The translations under genes were made by a program, and so were the position numbers. A stretch of 64,000 bases of DNA from the NCBI RefSeq assembly GCF_000336715.1, contig NZ_AOMF01000174.1, positions 46,698-110,697 on the forward strand, given 5' to 3'. How positions within the stretch are numbered: the stretch's first letter is position 1; each line of letters begins with the position of its first letter. This DNA comes from Halococcus thailandensis JCM 13552. Lineage in GTDB: Archaea > Halobacteriota > Halobacteria > Halobacteriales > Halococcaceae. Positions 54,063-61,896 of this stretch are shown piece by piece. The notes beneath the pieces are model-generated. The model saw only the letters and a program-made list of their open reading frames with translations, ran no database searches and was not told the origin of the DNA.

Positions 54063-54335
54063 GAATCGTCGCTACTTGTGACGAGCAGTACCATCGATAT
54101 GATAATAAGTGCTTGATGGTACCAACCCACATATTTGGTCGGGCATCTCCTGATGATCGATTAAGGATGTCGCGGACATCCGTGCAGATGTCGACCTAAA
54201 TTTATAATTTAACATCCATTTCCTGCGTCGATCGTGGCTGACTCGAGCACTGTCTCTCGCGGCAATCGGTACGTTCACGATTAGCTGGAGCGAAGCACAC
54301 GAGTCCGAATACAGCCGAAAAACGGCCGGCGAGAA
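54063..54335. other. Low-GC scar with inverted repeats
   Basis: This spacer contains GTACCATC (54088-54095) facing GATGGTAC (54115-54122), a perfect hairpin GGATGTC-GCG-GACATCC (54165-54181), and an A/T block TTTATAATTTA. It begins exactly where the selenium-binding-protein gene is broken, so it may be what is left of an inserted element. No gene was recognised in it. Confidence 0.45.
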
Positions 54336-54443
54336 TCAGACGTCGATGACGTTGTTGCAGTGCGTACACGGCACCTGATCCGAGCTATCCATCTCGTCGT
54401 ACTCAGTCTCGTTCCCGCATTCCTCGCAGGTCACTGTCGCCAT
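54336..54443 (-). CDS. 35-residue zinc-ribbon protein
   Basis: A small protein, MATVTCEECGNETEYDEM followed by DSSDQVPCTHCNNVIDV, with two CxxC knuckles that should bind one zinc. Haloarchaea carry many such tiny zinc-ribbon proteins, mostly of unknown function. The ATG at 54443 is the one directly before the first knuckle. Confidence 0.75.
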   Translation of the reverse strand: MATVTCEECGNETEYDEMDSSDQVPCTHCNNVIDV

Positions 54444-54676
54444 GGTTCGGTTACGATTTCGTACGGTATGAACGTTCGGCGTCCTGTGGGGACCGTCGTC
54501 ATGACCCCTTGGAATCGCTCCGAGTTCCGATCGGTTCGGATTCGCACTCGTCACCCGATCCATCGATGACTCCGAGACGGTCCACGGCCGGACGATCCAC
54601 GGTACGCACGCTCCGGGTCCGTGATACCGCCCCTCGCACAACCCTTATCCCCGGATGGGCGTTGGGTCTGCTTGCA

Positions 54677-54871
54677 ATGGCAACTGGTACGGTCGACTTC
54701 TTCAACGACACGGGCGGTTACGGCTTTATCGACACTGAGGACTCCGAGGAGGACGTTTTCTTCCATATGGAGGACATCGGCGGCCCGGACCTCGAAGAGG
54801 ACACCGAAGTCGAATTCGACATCGAACAGGCTGACAAAGGACCGCGAGCGACCAACGTTACCCGACAGTAA
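54677..54871 (+). CDS. cspA: Cold-shock domain protein
   Basis: A 64-residue OB-fold nucleic-acid-binding protein with GTVDFFNDTGGYGFIDTED (RNP1 region) and EEDVFFHMEDI (RNP2). CTTATCC about 30 bases before the ATG is a likely TATA element. It is very acidic, as usual in haloarchaea. It probably binds single-stranded RNA and aids translation or RNA folding. Confidence 0.95.
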   Translation: MATGTVDFFNDTGGYGFIDTEDSEEDVFFHMEDIGGPDLEEDTEVEFDIEQADKGPRATNVTRQ

Positions 54872-54978
54872 CGCCGCTCAGCGGACGCAGACGAACGACG
54901 AACCATCGATTTTTACGTGTAGCTCGAAGCCGAGCGACGGCCATCCCAATCGCGGAATCCAGTGGAAAATCGAACCGC

Positions 54979-55770
54979 TCAGATCGCCGTCCAGCCGCCG
55001 TCGACGAACAGGAGCTGGCCGGTGATGTAGGCGGCGTTCTCGCTGGCGAGGAACAGGGCCGCGCCGGCGTTGTCGTCGGGATGGCCGGCCCGCCCGAGCG
55101 GAACGGGTTTGATGAACCCGCCCTCGTCGCCGGCAGCTTCCTGGGCCTCGTCGGACCAGCCCTCGGTGAACTCGGTGGCGATCTGACCGGGCGCGATCGC
55201 GTTCACCCGGATGTCGTGCTCGGCGAGTTCGAGCGCCGTGCCCTTGGTGATCATCTTGATCGCCCCCTTGGTCGAGTCGTACTGGACCTGCCCGTGCTGA
55301 GCGACCCACGAGGAGATCGAGGCGGTGTTGACGATGCTCCCCGGTTCGTCGCGATCGATCATATCCTGTGCGGCGGCCTGCGTCCCGAAGAACACGCCCT
55401 TCGGGTTCGTCTCGTGAAGCCGGTCGAAGTCCTCTTCGTCGACGTCGAGGAAGGCCTCCGAGTGCTGGATGCCGGCGTTGTTCACCATCACGTCCACACC
55501 GCCGAACTCGCGAGCGGCCTCGACGACCGATTCGAGTTCGTCCGGATCCGAGACGTCCGTCTCGACGTACTCGCCAGTGTTGCCCGATTCCGAGATCAGT
55601 TGGTGGGTCGGAACGCTCTCCCCGTCCATCTTTGGCTCCTCGCGCACGTCGGCGACGATCACCGTCGCGCCCGCGCGTCCGAATCCGAGCGCGATGGCGC
55701 GCCCGATACCCGCGCTGCCGCCGGTGACGATCACGGTCTCGTCGCTGTAATCGAAGGTCGCCGTTCCCAT
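54979..55770 (-). CDS. Short-chain dehydrogenase/reductase (SDR)
   Basis: A 263-residue NAD(P)-dependent enzyme. The cofactor motif is VTGGSAGIGRAIALGFG, the structural NNAG is VMVNNAGIQ, the active site Ser is in NTASISSW and Tyr/Lys in QYDSTKGAI, and it ends ITGQLLFVDGGWTAI. It resembles glucose-1-dehydrogenase-type SDRs. It follows a lactonase-like gene on the same strand, so oxidation of a sugar to a lactone is plausible. Confidence 0.9.
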   Translation of the reverse strand: MGTATFDYSDETVIVTGGSAGIGRAIALGFGRAGATVIVADVREEPKMDGESVPTHQLISESGNTGEYVETDVSDPDELESVVEAAREFGGVDVMVNNAGIQHSEAFLDVDEEDFDRLHETNPKGVFFGTQAAAQDMIDRDEPGSIVNTASISSWVAQHGQVQYDSTKGAIKMITKGTALELAEHDIRVNAIAPGQIATEFTEGWSDEAQEAAGDEGGFIKPVPLGRAGHPDDNAGAALFLASENAAYITGQLLFVDGGWTAI

Positions 55771-55812
55771 AGCTCCTGCTCGCACGTCGACCCCTTAAAT
55801 CCGCTGCCGGCG

Positions 55813-56673
55813 CTACTCGCGGCGGTCCTGCAACTGCACGACGCCCGGTTCGCCGACGTCCACGCGATCGCCGATGGAGACGATCTCGACGACGCGCGGG
55901 TGCTCGTAGGAGGCCGCGTGCTCGTGGACGATCTTCGGATCGGAGCCGACGCCCTTCCACATGTCCCAGTGCACGGGCATCAAGCGATCGAGATCGAGCT
56001 GGTTCGCCGCCTCGACGACTTGCTCGCCGTCGTTGTACCAGTCGGTCGGGTAGGTCTCCGGCGGACTGTCCTCCGTGTGGAAGATATTTCCGACGGTACC
56101 GTAGGCGAGCACGCCGAGATCGATGTCGAATTCGTCGGCGATGTCGGAAAACTCGTCGGCCGGCCGTGAATCGCCCGCTGCGAAGAAGGTGCCCGATTCG
56201 TGTTCGACGACGTAGGTCACAGGCTCCTCGGCATCCGGATCGTTCGCGCCGCGGACGTGGATCGAGAGATCGCCGACGGTGAGGTCGTCACCGGGCGCGA
56301 CGGTCTCGGCTGAGGGAGCCTCGACGTCACCGTCGTAGTTCGGCGCGTCCTGGGAGGCCGCGGGCGTGTAGAGGTCGCCGCCGCAGTCCTCGACGAGCGC
56401 GCGGTGGGAGGGCGGATGCATGTGGTCGATATGCTCGTGGGTGACGAGGACGGCGTCACAGAGCGTGGCGTCGGCGGGGTCCATCGGCACGGGAATCATC
56501 CGGATCGTGCGCGGCGGCGAGCCGTCGCCGAGATACGGATCGAGGTAGATCGTCGTTTCGGCGGTGCGGAGGACGTAGCCATTACAGCCGAGATACCAGA
56601 CCGCGAGCCCGTCCGGGTCGGCGGCCTCGATCTCGTCCTGTACGAACCAGTCGCCCCACGTCGAGTGTACCAT
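55813..56673 (-). CDS. UlaG-like metallo-beta-lactamase-fold hydrolase (lactonase candidate)
   Basis: A 286-residue metal-dependent hydrolase. VLVTHEHIDHMHPPSH is the metal-binding HxHxDH, FFAAGDSRPADEF and LMPVHWDMWKGVG provide further ligands. The closest pattern I recall is UlaG, the L-ascorbate-6-phosphate lactonase. With the SDR downstream and a sugar-acid-dehydratase-like gene upstream, hydrolysis of a sugar lactone is a reasonable guess. Confidence 0.85.
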   Translation of the reverse strand: MVHSTWGDWFVQDEIEAADPDGLAVWYLGCNGYVLRTAETTIYLDPYLGDGSPPRTIRMIPVPMDPADATLCDAVLVTHEHIDHMHPPSHRALVEDCGGDLYTPAASQDAPNYDGDVEAPSAETVAPGDDLTVGDLSIHVRGANDPDAEEPVTYVVEHESGTFFAAGDSRPADEFSDIADEFDIDLGVLAYGTVGNIFHTEDSPPETYPTDWYNDGEQVVEAANQLDLDRLMPVHWDMWKGVGSDPKIVHEHAASYEHPRVVEIVSIGDRVDVGEPGVVQLQDRRE

Positions 56674-57188
56674 ACCGCGCAGGCTTCGCCCTCGATGCTA
56701 ATATACTGCCGGCCGGCTCTCGTCGATCGTCCGCGCCACCCGTGGTCCGCTGCGGTCGGCGCGCGCTCGCGGTCGTGTGTGAACGGTGCGAGGCACGAAC
56801 GTAGTGAGTGTGATTCGAGACGCCTGCGGCGTCTCGTCATTGTCGAGCAAAGCTCGACTTGCAGTCAGAACGCATCACGTTCTGACGACATCACGAGAGA
56901 GCGAAGCTCTCTCGAACGACCTCGATGCGAACGGGGAGGAACGACCCGTGAGCGAAGTGAGCACCGAGCGCGAATACTGTGCGAGGTCTGCACGAGCACG
57001 GCGAGTGCAGGCTCGTCAGGACGGAGTTCTGACGGTGGATGAGTGAACGACCGAAGGGAGTGAGCGAATCGGCTGGGGAAGTGGGCGGTGCGGGGCAGTT
57101 GCGGTCCCTCATTTGAGTCAGGATTCGTCGTTAGGAGATCCGCTTCCATCGGCACATCCGAAAATACGATTGCTCGCCCGAATTCGAC
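56674..57188. repeat. Hairpin-array spacer, copy 2 (module B at 56816-56914)
   Basis: A gene-free 515-base spacer. Module B is four perfect hairpins in a row: CGAGACGCC-TGC-GGCGTCTCG, GTCGAGC-AAA-GCTCGAC, GTCAGAACG-CATCA-CGTTCTGAC, CGAGAGAGC-GAA-GCTCTCTCG. The same 99 bases occur inverted at 61538-61636, differing at six positions, all in hairpin tips. Further stems follow to about 57060 (for example TCAGGAC-GGA-GTTCTGA). The array separates the dehydratase-like gene from the lactonase-like gene. Confidence 0.75.
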
Positions 57189-58352
57189 CTATTCGTAGGT
57201 CCGTCCGCCGGCTTTGTGCTCGTCGATGAACTCCCAGTCGTACTCGACCCCGAGGCCTGGTCCGTCGGGAACCGGGACCGTGCCATCGCTGTCGATCGAA
57301 TCGAGCTGGTCATCGTACTCCTCGTAGATCGGCGGGGCGGTGTTCTGACAGTCGGGGTGGACGAGCGCCATCTCGTAGTAGTTCGCGTTGCGCATCCCGG
57401 CCATACAGTGGCGCTGAGCCGGCCCTGGCGAGTGGATCTCCACGTCGAGACCGTGGCCCTCGGCCATGTGGGCGATCTTCATCGCGCCGGTGATGCCCGC
57501 GTCGTACTCGGGATCGGCGCGGACGAAGTCGGTCGCCTCGCGGTCGACGAAGTCAGTGTGCGATTCGAGCCCGCGGACGTGTTCGGTCTGGAGGATCGGC
57601 GTGTCGAGCTGCTGGCGAAGCTTCCGGTGGGCGTGCTGGGAGATGCCGCCGTCACGGAACGGGTCCTCGTACCAGAGGAACTCCTGTTCGTCGCACGCGC
57701 GGCCCACCTTCAGCGCGTCGCCGAAGGTCTCGTACTCGCAGGCCGGATCGATCATCAGATCCATCCCGGGCACGCGCTGGCCGACCGCACGGACGGTCTC
57801 GACCTCACGAGCGATGTCCCGGCGTTCGTCGCTGCCGCCCCAGCCATGAATTTTGAACCCGCCGTAGCCCATCTCCTCGCACTGCTCGGCGAAGTCGGCG
57901 TAGGCCTCCGGCGAGTCCAACCCTCCGTTATCGTCGGCGTGGTAGGTCGAAGCGTAGGCGGGCAGGCGCTCGCGATACTGGCCGAGCAGTTCGGCGATGG
58001 ATGCGCCGTAGTGTTTGCCGGCGAGATCCCAGAGCGCGATGTCCACCGGGCCGATCCCCATGCGGTCGTATTTTCGGAGCGCGCGTTTCATCTCCGACCA
58101 GTGGCGCTCGCGTCGGAGCGGGTTCTTGCCGATGAGATAGTCGGCGACCTCGTGGAACTGGGCGAACGCCGGCGAGTTGCCGCCGACGAACTCGCCGGTG
58201 AGATCCCCGTCGGTGTGGACACGAATGCTGAACAGCCGACGTTCGGTGGTCTCTCCGGGCTCGTAGACGAGGTTGAACCCTGGGTCCGAGCCGACGTCGG
58301 AGAGCGTGTAGCTGAACTCCGTCGTTTCGATGCGCGTGATTTCCGGCGGCAT
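57189..58352 (-). CDS. Mandelate racemase/muconate lactonizing family sugar-acid dehydratase
   Basis: A 387-residue enolase-superfamily enzyme, third of its kind in the window but distinct from DgoD and XacD types. Catalytic-region motifs are GGFKIHGWGG (KxH at the second barrel strand), metal ligands in LMIDPACEYE, FLWYEDPF and LQTEHVRG, and a candidate base in EIHSPGPAQRHCM. It ends GVEYDWEFIDEHKAGGR. It is likely a dehydratase or epimerase for an acid sugar; the substrate is not known. It reads toward the lactonase-like and SDR genes. Confidence 0.87.
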   Translation of the reverse strand: MPPEITRIETTEFSYTLSDVGSDPGFNLVYEPGETTERRLFSIRVHTDGDLTGEFVGGNSPAFAQFHEVADYLIGKNPLRRERHWSEMKRALRKYDRMGIGPVDIALWDLAGKHYGASIAELLGQYRERLPAYASTYHADDNGGLDSPEAYADFAEQCEEMGYGGFKIHGWGGSDERRDIAREVETVRAVGQRVPGMDLMIDPACEYETFGDALKVGRACDEQEFLWYEDPFRDGGISQHAHRKLRQQLDTPILQTEHVRGLESHTDFVDREATDFVRADPEYDAGITGAMKIAHMAEGHGLDVEIHSPGPAQRHCMAGMRNANYYEMALVHPDCQNTAPPIYEEYDDQLDSIDSDGTVPVPDGPGLGVEYDWEFIDEHKAGGRTYE

Positions 58353-58529
58353 GACGGCCCGCTACACAACCGTGATAGAAAAACCCATCTGTGTCATTCG
58401 GCTTTTCGCTGTCGGCACTCCTCGATCTCGTCGATCCGCCGATCTCGATGATCACGTGTCAGCGCCGCGTTCACTGGCCCGTCCGTCGAACCGGTGGCCG
58501 TATATGGCGGCCGACACAACCCCCGAACA

Positions 58530-59729
58530 ATGACTTCCAGCACGGACCGCACAGCCACGGATCGGTCGGACGGCCGTCTCGGAAGCCGGCGTCTCGGGCG
58601 CGCCATGCTCACGGCCGTCCTCCTCGTCGCCGGGCTCGGCTCCATGCCGGTCGCCTCCGCCCACGGCGGGACCGTCACCGTCAACGGGTTCAGACTCGAA
58701 CAGTGGTTCGGGCTCGTCCCGCTCGTCGTCGGTCTCGGGATCGTCGTCGCCAGTCAGTATCTGCATCGCCTGCGGCCGGCAGCGGCCCGCTATCGTCTTC
58801 ACGGCACTATCGTCGGTCTCGTGGTGGGGATCTTCGGCGCGATCTGGATCGTCCAGCTCTCGCCCTACGAGTGGCTGACCGCTCAGCCGATCGTCCCACG
58901 GGCGATCCACGCCCCGCTGATGCTGCTCGTGGGCGGGGGAATCATGCTCGCGAGCGTGCTCGTCGGCCAGTTCCGCTGGTCCCGGCAACCCCGATTCGCC
59001 GGTCTCGGCGTCCTGCTGGGGCTGTGGGTCGCCTATCCCGGCCTGTCGGCGTTCGGGCTCTACACCGAGACGAACTCGCTGGGCTATCTCATCGTTCTCG
59101 GCCTCGTCGTCGGGCTCGGCTACGTCCTCTATCGGGACGCCGGCGGTCTGATCCGTCAGCTCCTCGCCGACCGGACGGCCCGGCGGTTCGGGATCGCCGT
59201 CGGCGGACTTTCGGTGCTCTTCTTCGCGTTCTCGTCGGGCATGCTCTATCTGATCCCCGACGACGGCACCGGCGTGTCGCTCTCGGAGCAGATCGTCTCC
59301 GTGCTGCCGGTGGCCGACCCGCTGGTGATGTGGCCGGCCGTCGAGTTCTGGTATCCCGACGTGCCGATCGGCGGGGTAGTCTCAGTCGGAACGGTGCTCC
59401 TCGTCACCCTGTTCGGCACACTCATCGGGTTGAACGCGGCACTCTTCGCCTTCCAGTCCGGTAGCGGGACTTCCCAGACGGGCGCGGGAATCGCCGGCAT
59501 CGCCGCCCCGCAGGCGTGCTGTTGCTGCGGGCCGGCGCTCTCGCAGATCGCCGTCGTCGTACTTGGCCCGTCGGCCGGCGCGCCGATCTATCTCCTCTTT
59601 GGCGACCCCTCCTCGTCGATCGGCTCGCTGTTTTTCGTCGCCAGCGTCGCCGTCCTGACGGGGCTGCTCGTCCGTGCCACCGACCGGCCCGACGAACCCC
59701 AGCCCGAACCCGCGACCGCGCCCGCGTAA
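58530..59729 (+). CDS. Multi-pass membrane protein with a CCCC motif
   Basis: A 399-residue protein with a probable N-terminal signal or first membrane segment (AMLTAVLLVAGLGSMPVASAHGG, cleavable after SAHA-like residues) and about nine further segments. Near residue 330 four consecutive cysteines occur in AAPQACCCCGPALSQ, at the edge of a membrane segment, which suggests metal (copper or zinc) binding or redox. The C-terminus is Pro/Ala-rich. GTATATGG about 29 bases before the ATG is a good TATA box. The family was not recognised. Confidence 0.8.
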   Translation: MTSSTDRTATDRSDGRLGSRRLGRAMLTAVLLVAGLGSMPVASAHGGTVTVNGFRLEQWFGLVPLVVGLGIVVASQYLHRLRPAAARYRLHGTIVGLVVGIFGAIWIVQLSPYEWLTAQPIVPRAIHAPLMLLVGGGIMLASVLVGQFRWSRQPRFAGLGVLLGLWVAYPGLSAFGLYTETNSLGYLIVLGLVVGLGYVLYRDAGGLIRQLLADRTARRFGIAVGGLSVLFFAFSSGMLYLIPDDGTGVSLSEQIVSVLPVADPLVMWPAVEFWYPDVPIGGVVSVGTVLLVTLFGTLIGLNAALFAFQSGSGTSQTGAGIAGIAAPQACCCCGPALSQIAVVVLGPSAGAPIYLLFGDPSSSIGSLFFVASVAVLTGLLVRATDRPDEPQPEPATAPA

Positions 59730-59898
59730 CTCGCGGACGATACTTCTTACACCCGAGCAGTTCGGCTGCTGTTGACGACGAAGTGGCTACCGTTCGGATG
59801 AACCAGCACTGGCTCACGACGAGCAACTCGAATATAGAAACGAACAGCACCCGCGCCCGAACGATGAAGAAGAGAGCGCGTCGCCCGCCCTCGATCGA

Positions 59899-60498
59899 TC
59901 AGTCCTCTCCGTCGGCGATGAGCCGTGACTCGACGAGATCGACGACGGCCTCGCGGGCGGCGGTTACGTCGTCGTCGGTCGTCACGCGGCGTAACATCGC
60001 GCCGGTGACCGTCGACACCAGCAGCGTGGCCGTCTCCTCGACACCGATCTCGCGGAAGCTCCCGTCGTCGATGCCGGCGGTGAGCACGTCGACGAACGCA
60101 TCGTGGATGAGCCGGTCGACGCGGGTGAACTGCTCGCGGTAGGCCGCCTTCGAGAGTGCCCGCGAGCGCAGCTCGAACAGCGCAAGCTGGAACTCCCGAT
60201 GTTCGTCCGGCGGCGACTCCGGGAGAAATTCGTCGACGAGCGTCCACAGCTGTTCGTCCGGGCTCTCGTCCCTGTCGATCGCGTCCTCGATGGAGAACTG
60301 GTCGAGCAGATACGAGAGAAACGCGATGAGGATCTCGTCTTTCGTGTCGTAGTGGTAGTAGAGCAGCGATTTGCTCTTGTCGAACTCGTCGGCGATCGCC
60401 TGGATCGTGAGGTCGGCGTACCCGTGCTCACAGAGGGCTCGGTACGTCGCCTCCATGATATCGATCTGTGTCTCGTTGCGGGCGGTGTCCGCACTCAT
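59899..60498 (-). CDS. TetR family transcriptional regulator
   Basis: A 199-residue repressor-type regulator. The N-terminal helix-turn-helix is IMEATYRALCEHGYADLTIQAIADEFDKSKSLLYYHYDTKDEIL split over residues 14-57; the rest is the helical ligand-binding domain. It lies tail-to-tail with the CCCC membrane protein, which could be a target. The ligand is unknown. Confidence 0.92.
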   Translation of the reverse strand: MSADTARNETQIDIMEATYRALCEHGYADLTIQAIADEFDKSKSLLYYHYDTKDEILIAFLSYLLDQFSIEDAIDRDESPDEQLWTLVDEFLPESPPDEHREFQLALFELRSRALSKAAYREQFTRVDRLIHDAFVDVLTAGIDDGSFREIGVEETATLLVSTVTGAMLRRVTTDDDVTAAREAVVDLVESRLIADGED

Positions 60499-60511
60499 AG
60501 TAACTAACTAT
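60497..60511 (-). promoter_or_regulatory. Near-palindrome at the tetR start
   Basis: ATAGT-AACTA-ACTAT spans the start codon region of the TetR gene, with a second similar word (CAGTCAAG) just beyond it. TetR proteins commonly bind such short inverted repeats to repress themselves. Suggestive only. Confidence 0.35.
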
Positions 60512-60574
60512 TCAGTCAAGATGGAAAAACGCATCGCTCCGCGTGTCGGTTCGCTCATCACTTCGTCTCACTCA

Positions 60575-60647
60575 CGGGCGCGACGGGATTTGAACCCGCG
60601 ACGTCTTGGTCCGGAACCAAGAACTCTATCCACTGAGCTACGCGCCC
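60575..60647 (-). tRNA. tRNA-Arg (anticodon CCG)
   Basis: Acceptor arms GGGCGCG/CGCGCCC with discriminator G, anticodon arm CTTGG-TTCCGGA-CCAAG giving CCG, and T arm GCGGG-TTCAAAT-CCCGT. 73 bases, no intron and no encoded CCA. CCTAAAG about 30 bases upstream is a plausible TATA element. Confidence 0.95.
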
Positions 60648-60691
60648 ACAGAACAGGAGAGGGAGGTCGGTGCTTTAGGCGTTGTGATAGC

Positions 60692-61276
60692 TCAGGGCGT
60701 TTCGTTCGTTTCGAGCGTCATGTCGGACGTCGGGTAGGCGACACAGGTCAGCGTGTAGCCGTCGCCGACTTCGTCCTCGCTGAGCATCTCCTGACCATCG
60801 TGGGTGAGATAGTCCTCGGAGGGGCCGTCGGCGACGTGGCCGCCACAGGAGAGACACTGGCCCGCACGGCAGGCGTAGGGAAGGTCCCAGCCCTGCTCCT
60901 CGCCGGCTTCGAGCAGCGTCTGGTTTTCGGGCACTTCGAGCGTCTCGCCTTCCTTCTCGTACTCGACCTCGTACACCTCGGCCTCGTCGTCCGGGATGGC
61001 GGCCGGACTCTCGGACTCCTCGGCCTCCTCGCTCTCGGCGAGTTCACCCTCGGCACCACCCTCGCCGCCGATCGCTCCGGCCGGTGCCCCACCGCCACCG
61101 ATCGACCGGTTCATCGGCTCGGGGAAGTTCGTGTCCGGAACGCTCTCGGCACGCCGTTCGAGAACCGACTGCGAGACGTCGTCAGGGATGGGGCGCTCGG
61201 TGCCCGAGGAGAGATGCAACACCACCGTCATCAGCACCAGCAGAACGCCTATCGACAGCCCGAATGCCTCGACCAT
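60692..61276 (-). CDS. Membrane-anchored [2Fe-2S] ferredoxin
   Basis: A 194-residue protein with one N-terminal membrane segment (AFGLSIGVLLVLMTVVLHL), a Gly/Glu-rich linker of about 85 residues, and a C-terminal ferredoxin domain whose cluster ligands are in YACRAGQCLSCGGHV and YTLTCVAYP. The single anchor would tether an electron carrier to the inner membrane surface. The redox partner is unknown; the gene stands alone after tRNA-Arg. Confidence 0.88.
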   Translation of the reverse strand: MVEAFGLSIGVLLVLMTVVLHLSSGTERPIPDDVSQSVLERRAESVPDTNFPEPMNRSIGGGGAPAGAIGGEGGAEGELAESEEAEESESPAAIPDDEAEVYEVEYEKEGETLEVPENQTLLEAGEEQGWDLPYACRAGQCLSCGGHVADGPSEDYLTHDGQEMLSEDEVGDGYTLTCVAYPTSDMTLETNETP

Positions 61277-61329
61277 ATCCGGCGTATGGAAGGGCGGTTT
61301 AACTACCTATTGATTCCCCGCATCCACCT

Positions 61330-61860
61330 TTTTGCTGCGGGGGTGCGCGCCGGTGGCGTCTGCTCGCGGGCCAGGGCCCGCTCGCACGGGCCGAGGCGGT
61401 GGAGCCGCCTCGCAGCGCTCAAATCCTTGCAAAATCTGGACCAAAAATTTCCGCTCATTCGGTCGACGCCCTCGATCGCAGTGTTTTCGTGAACGACCGC
61501 AGGGAGTGAACGAGAGCCAGAGAGACGCGAAGTCGTTCGAGAGAGCGGAACTCTCTCGTGATGTCGTCAGAACGTGATGCGTTCTGACTGCAAGTCGAGC
61601 TTTGCTCGACAATGACGAGACGCCAAAGGCGTCTCGAACTACGTCTCTCGTGAACCGCGCTCACTTCGCTTGCGCGGACACGGCTCCGCTCCGCAACCGT
61701 CCCGCACGGCACCGCCGAAGCCCTCGGCACTCCCGCCGGTCGTGCCTCGCCCTTCATCCGCCAGGTCCGTACCGCCACAGCACCGCAGCCGTCCGGCGGC
61801 CGCACCGCCACCGCCGCGCGATCGCCACCCTCGTCGTCAAATCTCACCGCCTGTGTCCGG
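61330..61860. repeat. Hairpin-array spacer, copy 3 (modules A, B and C, inverted)
   Basis: The 620-base gap before the acyl-CoA ligase has no credible gene. Read on the minus strand it carries module A (about 61790 to 61650, shared with 48107-48345), module B (61636 to 61538, 93 of 99 bases identical to 56816-56914) and module C (TTTTGCAAGGA near 61430, shared with 48390), then a stem GCGAGGCGGC-TCC-ACCGCCTCG. Copies 1 and 2 thus look like partial versions of this composite. Confidence 0.75.
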
Positions 61861-61896
61861 GCCAACAGCTATGGTCGCTGCGTGACATCAACGACC

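Noticed and set aside
54072..54278. 68-codon minus-strand frame in the low-GC scar
   Set aside because: No promoter, no recognisable motif, and it spans hairpins and an A/T block; probably non-coding.
56404..57042. Frames translating through the hairpin arrays (also at 61455-61865), giving similar peptides
   Set aside because: The similarity comes from the shared non-coding module B; both frames are Arg/Ser-rich, run antisense or off gene, and have no proper start context.
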